NCBI RefSeq assembly: GCF_001613795.1
Contig: NZ_LPVZ01000020.1
Location: forward strand, 558,001-622,000
Reading direction: 5' to 3'
Source: Thalassospira sp. MCCC 1A01148
GTDB lineage: Bacteria; Pseudomonadota; Alphaproteobacteria; Rhodospirillales; Thalassospiraceae
DNA length: 64,000 bases
Shown: in pieces, positions 1 through 9,146 of the stretch
Layout of the letters: the number at the start of each line of letters is the position of its first letter
Position numbering within the stretch: the first letter of the stretch is position 1
Program-made: the position numbers and the translations under genes
The notes under the pieces: model-generated
What the model was told of the DNA's origin: nothing
The model's database searches: none
What the model saw: only the letters and a program-made list of their open reading frames with translations

Positions 1-148
1 CGCCATCGCGCAGATTGACATCCACCTTGGTCGCCCCGGCATCCAGCGCGTTTTCCACCAGTTCCTTAAGCGCAGCCGCAGGACGTTCGACCACCTCACC
101 GGCGGCAATCTGGTTGATCAGGTTCTGTGGCAGGACGCGCAGGGTCAT
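1..148 (-). CDS. mutL: DNA mismatch repair protein MutL, N-terminal fragment
   Basis: Only the first 49 or so codons are inside the window; the gene runs off the left edge. The ATG is at 148 and the translation contains [19 protein letters not shown] and then [16 protein letters not shown], the signature of the MutL/HSP90-type GHKL ATPase. It includes the helix that carries the catalytic Glu and the Mg-binding Asn. MutL couples MutS mismatch recognition to strand incision and excision. The gene is read away from the M16 gene cluster on the same strand, with a hairpin between them. Confidence 0.93.
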   Translation of the reverse strand, partial: MTLRVLPQNLINQIAAGEVVERPAAALKELVENALDAGATKVDVNLRDG

Positions 149-208
149 AAAGGCGGTGCTCGTGATGTTCGGATGGATATTGTTGTTTGAAATGAACCTA
201 CCAAAGCA

Positions 209-242
209 CAAAGCGCGGCGAAATCCCTTTCACCGCGCTTTG
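209..242 (-). terminator. Hairpin terminator after the M16 gene pair
   Basis: A perfect 10-bp inverted repeat (CAAAGCGCGG at 209-218, CCGCGCTTTG at 233-242) with a 14-nt loop lies between the stop of the downstream M16 gene (268) and the start of mutL (148). On the reverse strand the stem is followed by TGCTTTGG. It probably ends the lspA-to-M16 transcription unit or the M16 pair. Confidence 0.6.
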
Positions 243-267
243 CAACTTTTCCGATGTGGTTCTGCGA

Positions 268-1599
268 TCAGAAGACCAGATCACCTTCCGGCTTGCCAAC
301 CACGGTGACCGTGACACTGGCCGGGTCCATCAGATCGGCGGCGACACGGTTGACGTCATCAAGGGTCACGGCATTGACCATGTCATTGCGACGATCAAGG
401 AAGTCCATGCCAAGCTCTTCCTTTTGCATGCCGACCAGCATGCCCGACAGGTTGCCAAGGCTGGTGAAGCGCAGTGGGAAGGCCCCCGTCAGGTAGGCCT
501 TGGCATTTTCAAGCTCTTCCGGGTCAATGCCATCCTGCTTCATCTTGGTCCATTCGGTGCTGATCAGCGACAGGCTTTGCCCGATCGCGTCATTGCGCGT
601 CGCAACCCCGCCCATCATCAGGTCGGCATGGTCCAGATTGGCAAGGTAGCTATAAACGCCATAGGCCAGACCGCGCTTTTCACGAACTTCCTCTGTCAGG
701 CGCGATGAGAAGCCGCCACCGCCAAGAATGTAATTCATCACATAGGCGGCATAAAAATCCGGGTGCTTGCGCGCAATACCTTTCTGGCCCCAGATCGCCT
801 GACTTTGCGGGATGTCCTGTTCGACCACCTCGATGGTGCCAAAAGTCGGCTCCACATCGGCGACTTTTGGCAGATCGCTGTGATCGGGCAGCGCACCAAA
901 GGCTTCATCAAGCAGGGGGCCGAGTTCTTCGGCCGTGATGTCGCCCGCAACCCCGACGATCAGGTTGTCCTTGGCAAAGGCCCGGCGCACAAAGCCACGG
1001 AAATCATTGGCATTGAGCCCCGCCACCGTTTCAAGCGTGCCTGACGGTGGGCGTCCATAAGGATGATCACCAAAGATAGAGGCGAAGAATGTCCGGCTTG
1101 CGATATCACGCGGATTGTTTTCCGCCTGTTTAAGGCCCGAGACAATCTGGGCACGGATACGTTCGACCGCCTCGTCATCAAAACGGGGTTCGGACAAAGC
1201 CAGCCGCAAAAGATCAATCGCGGTTTCGCGTTCACGCGTCAGCGTGGTGAGGGAACCTGAAAAGTCATCACGCCCGGCATCGAACGACAGGCTGATAGAC
1301 CGGTTTTCCATCTCGCTGCGGAAGGTCTGGCTATCCATTTCGCCGGCACCTTCGTCAATCAGGCCAGAAACCATGTTGGCCAGACCAAGCTTGCCTTCCG
1401 GATCGGTAGATGCCCCGGCACCGGTAAAGGCGATATCCATGGTCATTAGCGGGTTCATGTGATCTTCGATCAGCCAGGCGCGAATGCCGCCGTCCGAAAT
1501 CACTTCCTGTACCTCGACCGCCCTGGCCTGTTGCGCAAAGCCAACGCCCAGTATCGCGGCAAAGGCAACACCGGCAATCTGTTTAAACAGCTTGTTCAT
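268..1599 (-). CDS. M16 family peptidase-like protein, inactive (non-zinc) partner
   Basis: 443 residues from an ATG at 1599, preceded by AAGGAG at good spacing; a longer in-frame start at 1662 would overlap the upstream gene. Residues 1-26 look like a signal peptide (hydrophobic AGVAFAAILGVGFA, then QARA), so the product is probably periplasmic. The fold matches M16B peptidases (tandem LuxS/MPP-like halves, R..RGLAYGVYS motif near residue 305). Where the active enzyme has HxxEH this protein reads LANMVSGLIDEGAGEM, so the zinc ligands are missing. The stop of the upstream M16 gene is 1 nt before this start, which suggests coupled translation and a heterodimer like other bacterial M16 active/inactive pairs (inference from family). 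Confidence 0.9.
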   Translation of the reverse strand: MNKLFKQIAGVAFAAILGVGFAQQARAVEVQEVISDGGIRAWLIEDHMNPLMTMDIAFTGAGASTDPEGKLGLANMVSGLIDEGAGEMDSQTFRSEMENRSISLSFDAGRDDFSGSLTTLTRERETAIDLLRLALSEPRFDDEAVERIRAQIVSGLKQAENNPRDIASRTFFASIFGDHPYGRPPSGTLETVAGLNANDFRGFVRRAFAKDNLIVGVAGDITAEELGPLLDEAFGALPDHSDLPKVADVEPTFGTIEVVEQDIPQSQAIWGQKGIARKHPDFYAAYVMNYILGGGGFSSRLTEEVREKRGLAYGVYSYLANLDHADLMMGGVATRNDAIGQSLSLISTEWTKMKQDGIDPEELENAKAYLTGAFPLRFTSLGNLSGMLVGMQKEELGMDFLDRRNDMVNAVTLDDVNRVAADLMDPASVTVTVVGKPEGDLVF

Positions 1600-1600
1600 A

Positions 1601-3022
1601 TCAGTGCACTCCTTCGCCAGACGTGATTGGCAGCGCGGCACCGCCACGCGTGACCGGACCACCTTCGGGCGGCATCAGCCAGCCGGTGACAGATCTCTTG
1701 TCATCGAACACCCGTTTGGCAGCGTCATTGACCTGATCGACGGTCACGGCCGAAATCCGGTCCGGCCAGCTTTCGACCTGATCGACACTTAAACCAACCG
1801 CAAGCGACTGCCCCAGAACACGCGCACCAGCCGAAAGCGAATCACGGGCAAAGACCGCACTATCAAGAAGCTTTTGCTTGGCGCGGTCGAGTTCATCCTG
1901 CGTCACGCCATCGGCAACGACCTTGTCGATTTCGGCCTCGATCGCCTGTTCAAGGTCGGCAAGTTCAACATCGCCGCGCGGAACGCCATAAACCCCGAAT
2001 GTCGCCAGATCGACCGCGACCGGGTTATAGAAAGTACCAACACTTGATGCGAGTTGCTGATCAACGACGAGCGACTTGAAGAAGCGGCTGGTGGTGCCAG
2101 AGCCGATAATTTCGCTGAGCACATCAAGCGGCGCGGCATCGGCCGCATCGGTATTATAGGATGGTGCCAGGTAATAGCGTGACCAGGATGCCTGACCAAC
2201 CTGCGGGTCGCGCATGGTAACCTTGCGCGGGGCGTGCTGAACCGGCTCCTGAACCCGGTTGCGCGTCATGTCCTTGCCGCGCGGGATGACGCCATAATAT
2301 TTTTCGGCCATCGGCAGCAATTCATCCATCGTGATGTCGCCTGCAACAACCAGAATGGCATTATTGGGCGCATACCAGTTTTGATAAAATTCAAGCGCAT
2401 CCTCGGTGGTGAGTTGTTCCATCTCGTGGCGCCAGCCAATGATCGAACGGCCATAAGGATGGGCCATGTAAAGGGATGCACGCATCTGTTCGCCCAGAAG
2501 CGCCCCCGGGCTGGTATCAAGCCTGGACCGGCGTTCTTCGATGATCACATCACGTTCGGGCAGAACCACATCATCTGACAGTTTCAGATTGGCCATGCGG
2601 TCGGCTTCCATTTCCATGACCAGATCAAGGCGGTCACGGGCGATGTTCTGGAAATATCCGGTATAGTCCCAGCTGGTAAAGGCGTTGTCATTGCCGCCAT
2701 TGCGCGCAACGATTTTCGAAAAGTCGCCGGGCGCAATATCGTCGGTTCCCTTGAACATCAGATGTTCAAGAAAATGGGCAATGCCCGATACACCCTGCGG
2801 TTCGTCGGCCGAACCGACCTTGTACCAGACCATGTGGGTAACAACCGGTGCGCGGTGGTTTTCCACCAGCACGACCTGCATCCCGTTATCCAGCGTGGCA
2901 GTTTGCGGATTGAACACCGCAGCATATGAAAAAGCGGGGGCAAAAAAGACCGTAATCGCGGCCAGCGCAATCGCAAGTATCGGCGTGCGCATCTTTGATC
3001 GGAAAGTTCCAGAAAATCTCAT
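1601..3022 (-). CDS. M16 family zinc metallopeptidase, active subunit
   Basis: 473 residues if started at the ATG at 3022; the ATG at 2992 is also possible and gives a cleaner signal peptide (LAIALAAITVFFAPAFSYA). The zinc motif HFLEHLMFKG follows GVSGIA near residue 90, and the downstream E in the conserved NAFTSWDYTGYF segment fits the third ligand region of M16 peptidases. The length suits the two-domain M16B class. The product should be exported and act on peptides in the periplasm. It is followed by the inactive paralogue with a 1-nt gap, so the two probably form one complex. A hairpin at 3133-3161 separates it from the lipoprotein gene upstream. Confidence 0.92.
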   Translation of the reverse strand: MRFSGTFRSKMRTPILAIALAAITVFFAPAFSYAAVFNPQTATLDNGMQVVLVENHRAPVVTHMVWYKVGSADEPQGVSGIAHFLEHLMFKGTDDIAPGDFSKIVARNGGNDNAFTSWDYTGYFQNIARDRLDLVMEMEADRMANLKLSDDVVLPERDVIIEERRSRLDTSPGALLGEQMRASLYMAHPYGRSIIGWRHEMEQLTTEDALEFYQNWYAPNNAILVVAGDITMDELLPMAEKYYGVIPRGKDMTRNRVQEPVQHAPRKVTMRDPQVGQASWSRYYLAPSYNTDAADAAPLDVLSEIIGSGTTSRFFKSLVVDQQLASSVGTFYNPVAVDLATFGVYGVPRGDVELADLEQAIEAEIDKVVADGVTQDELDRAKQKLLDSAVFARDSLSAGARVLGQSLAVGLSVDQVESWPDRISAVTVDQVNDAAKRVFDDKRSVTGWLMPPEGGPVTRGGAALPITSGEGVH

Positions 3023-3132
3023 TGTGGCGTCCCATTCCAATTCAGGCATGGTTGTGCAAACCAGATGTTTGAATGCCGCTACGTTAGATGGCAGCTTCCA
3101 ACAGGCATTTCTTAAGAACCGAATATGACAGA

Positions 3133-3161
3133 ACAAGGGCGCGAAACCATCGCGCCCTTGT
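3133..3161 (-). terminator. Hairpin terminator after the DUF3035-like lipoprotein gene
   Basis: Perfect 11-bp stem (ACAAGGGCGCG / CGCGCCCTTGT) with a 7-nt loop, between the lipoprotein stop (3209) and the M16 start (3022). On the reverse strand it is followed by TCTGTCATATTC, a weak T-rich tail. It could be a terminator or an attenuating hairpin. Confidence 0.6.
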
Positions 3162-3208
3162 CTGAATGCATCAAATTGTCGTGTGGTCGCAGGACCATCT
3201 GGCACAGC

Positions 3209-3790
3209 TTAGAAGATGTCTTCCAGCCAGCCTTTCTGTTTGCGTTCGATTACAGGTGTGCCGGCACCACCGGAAACATTGTCACCAAGCGCCTGCTGAT
3301 CGCGGATACGCTTGGCCTCTGCGGACGGATCAACCACGGATCCGAATTCCGGCTTGTCCTGCCAGAACAGAAGGTTATCGACAACACCTTCGCTTTCGGA
3401 AATGAAGATCGAGGTTTCACGATCAACCGTGTTGCGGATTTCCGGATCGGCATATTGCGCACCAGATGCCGACAGAAGGGCAACCTGACCTTTGCTGCGT
3501 GTACCTTCGGTAATGTCACGCTTTACCGCATTGGGATCATCGCCAACCAGAATGCGACGTGCCTGATCGGTGGTCGAACCGGTTTGCGGGCGCGGTGCCC
3601 CCGGATCGGGTACGCGGAGCGTAAAATCAGGCGGCAAGCTGAGCGGGGCGCGCGAGACAACGGCAAACTCGTCCGGGGACTGTTTGTTCAGGCCAAAGGT
3701 TTCGCGGGTTGATTCACAACCGGAAACACCAAGCGCAAGTCCGCCCAGCAGTGCAATTCTGAAAATATTGGTCGTCAGTTTCCGGGCCAT
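3209..3790 (-). CDS. DUF3035-like lipoprotein
   Basis: 193 residues from an ATG at 3790 with GAGG upstream. Residues 1-25 are a lipoprotein signal: MARKL, a hydrophobic stretch, then LALGVSGC with the lipidated Cys at about residue 25. The mature part begins with ESTRETFGLNK and a Pro-rich segment (APLSLPPDFTLRVPDPG) typical of the alphaproteobacterial DUF3035 family, some members of which have been linked to the outer-membrane BAM complex. That link is family knowledge and was not tested here. The gene sits directly downstream of lspA, whose product processes lipoproteins. Confidence 0.8.
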   Translation of the reverse strand: MARKLTTNIFRIALLGGLALGVSGCESTRETFGLNKQSPDEFAVVSRAPLSLPPDFTLRVPDPGAPRPQTGSTTDQARRILVGDDPNAVKRDITEGTRSKGQVALLSASGAQYADPEIRNTVDRETSIFISESEGVVDNLLFWQDKPEFGSVVDPSAEAKRIRDQQALGDNVSGGAGTPVIERKQKGWLEDIF

Positions 3791-3843
3791 TTGTGCCTCA
3801 TTACCACTCCGACACCGGGCCATGATCGCCCGGCGAAAATTCA

Positions 3844-4314
3844 TCAGGTAGATTTTTTACCGCCAAAAAGGGAATCGATCAACAGTAGCGCGGCACCAAC
3901 CGTGATTGCACTATCGGCAATATTGAAGACCGGCCAGTGATATCCTGCGACATGCAGATCAATAAAGTCGGTCACGGCACCATGGCGCAGGCGATCCACC
4001 AGATTGCCAACCGCCCCGCCAATGATCATCGCCAGTGCAAAGCGCAGCATGGAATCACGCGTCCGCCACATCCAGACACCAAAGCCAATCGTGATGGCAG
4101 CGGTAACCAAGATCATGACCCAAGGCGCCTGCCCCTGAAACAGGCCAAACGAAACGCCCGGGTTCCAGGCCAGAACAAAGTTCATGAACGGCGTGACTTC
4201 GATCACGCGAAACGGGTTTGAAAGACCATCAATGGCCAGCGCCTTGGTCCATTGGTCGACACCAAAGACGATTGCAATGACGATCAGACCAAACACAAAG
4301 GCACGATGTTTCAT
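3844..4314 (-). CDS. lspA: Lipoprotein signal peptidase (signal peptidase II)
   Basis: 156 residues from the ATG at 4314, preceded by GGAAAGAG; an in-frame GTG two codons earlier is also possible. There are four membrane segments, and the conserved aspartyl-protease motifs are present: NLVDRLRHGAVTDFIDL with the first catalytic Asp, and FNIADSAITVG with the second. LspA removes signal peptides from prolipoproteins in the inner membrane. The gene follows ileS, an arrangement common in proteobacteria, and precedes a lipoprotein gene. Confidence 0.95.
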   Translation of the reverse strand: MKHRAFVFGLIVIAIVFGVDQWTKALAIDGLSNPFRVIEVTPFMNFVLAWNPGVSFGLFQGQAPWVMILVTAAITIGFGVWMWRTRDSMLRFALAMIIGGAVGNLVDRLRHGAVTDFIDLHVAGYHWPVFNIADSAITVGAALLLIDSLFGGKKST

Positions 4315-4341
4315 CAACACTCTTTCCGACTTGCCGGGAAA

Positions 4342-4364
4342 GCGCCCTGCAAGGTCGCAGGGCG
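4342..4364 (-). terminator. Hairpin between ileS and lspA
   Basis: Stem CGCCCTGC / GCAGGGCG (4343-4350 with 4357-4364) and a 6-nt loop lie in the 66-nt gap between the ileS stop and the lspA start. There is no clear T-run on the reverse strand, so partial termination or an RNA-processing structure is as likely as full termination. Confidence 0.35.
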
Positions 4365-4380
4365 TCCCCAGACGCCAACC

Positions 4381-7218
4381 TTATTCGGCGGCGATTCCCA
4401 TTTCATCGACGGCATCCGCACAGCGGTTGCAAACGGTTTTATGCTCGGCATGGCTGCCGACTTCCGGCAGGGTCTGCCAGCAACGTTCACATTTCGCACC
4501 TTCTGCCAGCGCCGGAACAACGCCAACACCCGCGACATCATCAAGGGTATAGGCCCCATCCGGTGCATCGCCCGTGATCAGTTCGATGTCAGATGTAATG
4601 GCGATTTCGGCAAGATTAAGGCCATCAAGCGCTTCGACATATTCCGCGGCCGCATAAACCTTCGGTGCGGCATCAAGGCTTGCGCCAATGCGTTTTTCCG
4701 CACGTTCAAGTTCAAGCGCGCCGGTCACAACCCGGCGAAGCTTGCGGATTTTCGCCCACTTTTCAGCCAGCGCATCATCTTTCCAGCCATCTGAAACCGT
4801 ATTGAAGGTTTCGGAATGAACGGAACTGTCCGCACCGTAACGTGCACGCCATGCTTCATCAGCGGTAAAGCACAGAACCGGTGCCAACCAGCGCACAAGG
4901 CAATCAAACACGCGATCCATGACCGTACGTGCCGCACGGCGGCGCAGGCTGCTTGGCGCGTCGCAATAAAGCGCGTCCTTGCGGATATCAAGGTAGAACG
5001 CCGACATGTCGAGCGCGCAGAAGTTATGCAGTTCGATAAACATGCTGTGGAAGTCGTAGTCTGCGGTTGTCTTGCGCACCATGTCATCAAGGTGGCTCAG
5101 ACGGTGCAGGACCCAGCGTTCAAGTTCCGGCAGTTCGTTATCGGCGACTTTTTCTTCTTCGCTAAACTCGGCAAGGTTGCCAAGCAGGAAGCGCAGCGTG
5201 TTTCGCAGACGACGATAGATGTCGGAATGGCGCTGGATGATCTCGTGACTGATGCGCAGGTCATCATGGTAATCCGAGCTGACAACCCACAGACGCAGGA
5301 TATCGGCACCAAGTTTGTTGATCACATCGTTCGGCGCAATGACGTTGCCAAGCGACTTGGACATCTTGCGGCCTTCGCCATCAAGAACGAAGCCATGGGT
5401 CAGAACAGCTTCATACGGTGCACGGCCACGGGTTCCGCAAGACTCAAGCAACGAGCTGTGGAACCAGCCGCGATGCTGGTCCGATCCTTCGAGGTAAAGA
5501 TCCGCCGGCCATTTCAGGTCCTGACGTTCTTCAAGCACAAAGGCATGGGTCGAACCGGAATCGAACCAGACGTCAAGGACATCGGTGACCTGTTCGAAAT
5601 CTTCGGCGTTGTATTTGTCGCCAAGGAAGTACTGCGCGTCACGGGTGAACCAGGCATCTGCGCCTTCTTCGCAGAAGGCTTCGTAGACGCGATCAAGAAC
5701 TTCCTGATCACGCAGCGGCTGACGGGTGCTTTTTTCGATAAACACCGTGATCGGCACGCCCCATGCGCGCTGACGCGAAACGCACCAGTCCGGACGATTG
5801 GCGATCATGGAATGCAGACGGTTGCGGCCTGCTTCCGGCACAAAGCGGGTGTTATCAATCGCGTTCAGCGCCTTTTCACGCAGGTCGTTGTCCTGCATGG
5901 AAATGAACCACTGCGGCGTGGTGCGATAGATCACCGGTGCCTTGGACCGCCACGAACACGGATAGGAGTGCTTGAGACGGCCACGCGACAGCAGCGCGCC
6001 AACTTCGATCAGCTTGGCGATGACTGCTTCGTTCGCACCGGCTTCCTTGCCGTTTTCATCATAGATGCGTTCGCCGGCAAACAGCGGCACGGTCTGATAA
6101 TAAGCCCCGTCGCCATCGACCATTTCCGGCACTTCCAGACCATATTTCAGACCGGTCTGGTAATCGTCCGGGCCATGCGTCGGTGCGGTATGGACAAAGC
6201 CAGTACCGGTATCAGTCGTGACGTAATCGGCTGCCAGAAGCGGCACATCAAAGTCATAACCCTGACCGCGGAACGGATGGGCAGCAACTGTGCCTTCAAG
6301 CTCGGAACCCTTGAAGGTGCCGACAACCTTGTGGCCGGTGACGCGACCGTTTTTGCACAGGTCGTCAAGAAGGTCGGTACAGACCGCCATCTTCTCGCCA
6401 ACCGTGGCCCATGCTTCTTCGGCAGTTTCGGTGACTTCGATCACGGAATATTCGATGTCGTCGCCATACGAAATCGCGCGGTTGCCCGGAATGGTCCAAG
6501 GGGTCGTGGTCCAGATGACGATGGTGGCGTCCTTTAGGACATCAACCTTGGTCTCGGTGACCGGGAAGCGGACATGGATCGTTTTGGATGTATGGTCGTG
6601 ATATTCGACTTCGGCCTCGGCCAAGGCGGTCTTTTCAACCACCGACCACATGACCGGTTTGGAGCCCATATAGAGCGAACCGTTCATCAGGAATTTGCCC
6701 AGTTCGCGGGCAATCGATGCCTCTGCCTTGTAATCCATGGTGATATAGGGATTGTCCCAGTCACCCATCACGCCAAGGCGTTTGAATTCTTCACGCTGTA
6801 CATCAAGCCACTTCTGGGCGAACTCGCGGCATTCCTTGCGGAATTCGGCAATCGGAACATCGTCCTTGTTCTTGCCCTTGGCACGGTACTGTTCTTCGAT
6901 CTTCCATTCGATCGGAAGGCCGTGGCAGTCCCAACCCGGAACGTAAACCGCGTTCTTTCCCAGCATCTGCTGCGAACGGGTGATGACGTCTTTAAGGATT
7001 TTGTTCAGTGCGTGACCAATATGCAGATGGCCATTTGCGTAGGGCGGGCCATCATGGAGGACAAACATTTCACGATCAGCCGAAATACCGCGAATTTTGC
7101 CGTAGAGGTCCTCGTTTTTCCACTGCTCGAGCAGGGTGGGCTCCATCTTTGGCAAACCCGCCCGCATCGGGAAATCGGTCTTGGGCAGGATAACGGTCTT
7201 CTTGTATTCGACACTCAT
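4381..7218 (-). CDS. ileS: Isoleucyl-tRNA synthetase
   Basis: 945 residues, the usual length of bacterial IleRS. The class-I HIGH motif is seen as PYANGHLHIGHALNK near residue 60-70, and KMSKS (GRKMSKSLGN) near residue 615. The editing (CP1) domain lies between them and includes the TTTPWTIPGN segment. The C-terminal zinc finger has CERC and CNRC at about residues 905-930. The enzyme charges tRNA-Ile and edits mischarged Val. The start ATG at 7218 gives MSVEYKKTVILPKTDFPMR, the normal N-terminus. The gene is followed by lspA. Confidence 0.98.
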   Translation of the reverse strand: MSVEYKKTVILPKTDFPMRAGLPKMEPTLLEQWKNEDLYGKIRGISADREMFVLHDGPPYANGHLHIGHALNKILKDVITRSQQMLGKNAVYVPGWDCHGLPIEWKIEEQYRAKGKNKDDVPIAEFRKECREFAQKWLDVQREEFKRLGVMGDWDNPYITMDYKAEASIARELGKFLMNGSLYMGSKPVMWSVVEKTALAEAEVEYHDHTSKTIHVRFPVTETKVDVLKDATIVIWTTTPWTIPGNRAISYGDDIEYSVIEVTETAEEAWATVGEKMAVCTDLLDDLCKNGRVTGHKVVGTFKGSELEGTVAAHPFRGQGYDFDVPLLAADYVTTDTGTGFVHTAPTHGPDDYQTGLKYGLEVPEMVDGDGAYYQTVPLFAGERIYDENGKEAGANEAVIAKLIEVGALLSRGRLKHSYPCSWRSKAPVIYRTTPQWFISMQDNDLREKALNAIDNTRFVPEAGRNRLHSMIANRPDWCVSRQRAWGVPITVFIEKSTRQPLRDQEVLDRVYEAFCEEGADAWFTRDAQYFLGDKYNAEDFEQVTDVLDVWFDSGSTHAFVLEERQDLKWPADLYLEGSDQHRGWFHSSLLESCGTRGRAPYEAVLTHGFVLDGEGRKMSKSLGNVIAPNDVINKLGADILRLWVVSSDYHDDLRISHEIIQRHSDIYRRLRNTLRFLLGNLAEFSEEEKVADNELPELERWVLHRLSHLDDMVRKTTADYDFHSMFIELHNFCALDMSAFYLDIRKDALYCDAPSSLRRRAARTVMDRVFDCLVRWLAPVLCFTADEAWRARYGADSSVHSETFNTVSDGWKDDALAEKWAKIRKLRRVVTGALELERAEKRIGASLDAAPKVYAAAEYVEALDGLNLAEIAITSDIELITGDAPDGAYTLDDVAGVGVVPALAEGAKCERCWQTLPEVGSHAEHKTVCNRCADAVDEMGIAAE

Positions 7219-7327
7219 CGTGACGGTCCTGTCGTCTTGAACAAATTAAAAGGGCGAACCCCCGGAGATCTCGCGAAAAGCTGATCTTGCGAAAAGCGCG
7301 CGGATCATAGCGGGTTCGTCAACAAAT

Positions 7328-8284
7328 TCAAATCTTGCCGAGAATATCCTTGGCAGCGATCACATCTGCCGCGATCTGGGCTTTCAGGGCGTCAAGCCCA
7401 TCGAACTTCTGTTCCCCGCGGATAAAGCCGTGCAGGCGCACGCGCACCCGGCGGCCATAGATGTCCTGATCAAAGTCAAAAAGGTGCGCTTCGAGGCCAG
7501 CATCGTCATCGCCGCCAAAGCTTGGCCGCACGCCAATGTTGGCGACTCCGGGCACCCAGCGTTCCACGGTGCTGTCATCCGCCTCGGAAATCAGGCCAAG
7601 CTCGACGGCATAAACACCGAACTTCGGACGCAGATGATTGCCCAGTGGCACATTGGCTGTCGGGAACCCGATGGTGCGGCCACGCGCATCACCATGCGCG
7701 ACAACGCCACCAATTTCCCAAGGTCGGCCCAGCAGATGCTTGGCATCTTCCGGGCGTCCTTCGCGCAGGGCCTGACGGATTGCGGTCGAGGAATAGACAA
7801 TGCCGTTGTCATGGGTCACAGCCTTTACCGCCGTCACGCCAAATCCCGATTTTTCGCCAATAGCGCGGAGCAATTCGACATCGCCTGCACGGCCCTTGCC
7901 AAAGCAGAAATCCCAACCGACCACAACATGCTTGGCGCCAAGTCCCGTCACCAGAACCCGTTCGATGAACTCCTGGGCGGTCATGGCAGCGAAATCACGG
8001 TTGAATTCGACTTCATAGAACAGATCGATATCAATGCTGCCAGCCGCGGTTTCACGATCCTCGGCCGAGGTCAGGCGGAAAGGCGGATCATCGGCACGAA
8101 ACAGCATGCGCGGATGCGGCTCAAAGGTCAGGATCGCAAGCGGCGCACCGAGGTCGCGGGCAATTGCACGGGCCTGATCCAGAAGCGACTGATGCCCCAG
8201 ATGCAGTCCGTCAAAATTGCCGATCGCCACTACGGCGCCGCGCGCATCATCGGTGAGGTTCTCAAAAGATCGAAAAACGCGCAT
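7328..8284 (-). CDS. ribF: Bifunctional riboflavin kinase / FAD synthetase
   Basis: 318 residues from the ATG at 8284 (MRVFRSFENL); a start at 8314 would add ten residues. The N-terminal adenylyltransferase half has GNFDGLHLGHQ near residue 25 with the HxGH nucleotide-binding motif. The C-terminal kinase half begins near residue 190 with GRPWEIGGVV and contains TIGFPTANV, the flavokinase PTAN motif. The product turns riboflavin into FMN and then FAD. It lies upstream of ileS on the same strand, as in many proteobacteria. Confidence 0.96.
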   Translation of the reverse strand: MRVFRSFENLTDDARGAVVAIGNFDGLHLGHQSLLDQARAIARDLGAPLAILTFEPHPRMLFRADDPPFRLTSAEDRETAAGSIDIDLFYEVEFNRDFAAMTAQEFIERVLVTGLGAKHVVVGWDFCFGKGRAGDVELLRAIGEKSGFGVTAVKAVTHDNGIVYSSTAIRQALREGRPEDAKHLLGRPWEIGGVVAHGDARGRTIGFPTANVPLGNHLRPKFGVYAVELGLISEADDSTVERWVPGVANIGVRPSFGGDDDAGLEAHLFDFDQDIYGRRVRVRLHGFIRGEQKFDGLDALKAQIAADVIAAKDILGKI

Positions 8285-8412
8285 TCGCGCCGGTCTCTCT
8301 TTGCTGCGGTCCATGTCTACCGATCACATATCGGCAAATCCAGCAGGCAGCTATATAGGGCGCAGGCCCAAAGCGTAAAGACTTTTCCAACAAAAAACGC
8401 AGCTTTCCAGCC

Positions 8413-8850
8413 CTAGCCGCGCGAAGGGACCATCACCGTTGCTTCGCCCGAGATCACACAGCGGTCCCCGACATAGCAATTGGTTTCCAGAATTGCGCGT
8501 TTCTTCCCGGCCATGATTTCGCGCACAGTAACGCGGGCGGTTACCGTATCGCCGATCCGGACCGGTGCCTTGAATTGCAGGTTCTGGGACAGATAAATTG
8601 TACCCGGCCCCGGCAGGCGGGTGCCAAGGACAGTGGAAATGAACCCGGCCGAGAGCATGCCGTGCGCAATGCGGCCTTCGAACATGGTGGTTTCAGCATA
8701 ATCCTGATTAAGGTGCACCGGGTTTGTGTCACCGGTAATCCCGGCAAACATGACAATATCGGTTTCCGTTACCGTCTTGCCATAGCTTGCTGTCAGGCCA
8801 ATCTCCAGATCTTCGAGATACAAACCCTGAAGTCCGTCACGTTCGTTCAT
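8413..8850 (-). CDS. MaoC-family (R)-specific enoyl-CoA hydratase-like protein
   Basis: 145 residues with a single hot-dog fold. The hydratase 2 motif is present as FAGITGDTNPVHLN (catalytic Asp and His) near residues 35-48, followed by RIAHGMLSAGF, typical of PhaJ-type hydratases. Such enzymes hydrate trans-2-enoyl-CoA to (R)-3-hydroxyacyl-CoA, often feeding polyhydroxyalkanoate synthesis. No pha genes are visible nearby, so the substrate is open. The gene is in line with ribF, which lies 129 nt downstream. Confidence 0.85.
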   Translation of the reverse strand: MNERDGLQGLYLEDLEIGLTASYGKTVTETDIVMFAGITGDTNPVHLNQDYAETTMFEGRIAHGMLSAGFISTVLGTRLPGPGTIYLSQNLQFKAPVRIGDTVTARVTVREIMAGKKRAILETNCYVGDRCVISGEATVMVPSRG

Positions 8851-9054
8851 TTCCTTGGAACCCCTTGCCTGTTGCGCGCACTCATATTGCAGATGCCGCG
8901 CTTATGATTATTTTGCAATGCAATATTTGTAATTTTATTGCGCATTTTTCGAAATGAGCAATGCCTATTTCGTCGAATGGCCTATTGGCAGGCGCTTGAA
9001 ATTGTCAGAAACGGGGACATATCAGGGCTTACTCACCTATGATATCAATGATCT

Positions 9055-9109
9055 AGGGTCCAAACTTATTCACATGACCGGGACGACTATGTGAATAAGT
9101 TTGGACCCT
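9055..9109. repeat. Perfect 21-bp inverted repeat
   Basis: AGGGTCCAAACTTATTCACA plus T (9055-9075) is exactly inverted at 9089-9109 with a 13-nt spacer. TGATC occurs just outside both ends (9049-9053 and 9110-region, starting at 9109). The arms are too AT-rich and lack a T-run for an obvious terminator. It lies 38 nt before the methyltransferase start and could be a miniature inverted-repeat element, a solo insertion-sequence end pair or an operator. Confidence 0.8.
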
Positions 9110-9146
9110 GATCCCTATAAAAACAAACCTTTGGGAAACGCCCCTG

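Noticed and set aside
4816..6537. A 573-codon open frame on the plus strand
   Set aside because: It lies fully antisense to ileS, whose motifs are intact. GC-biased third positions create such long shadow frames.
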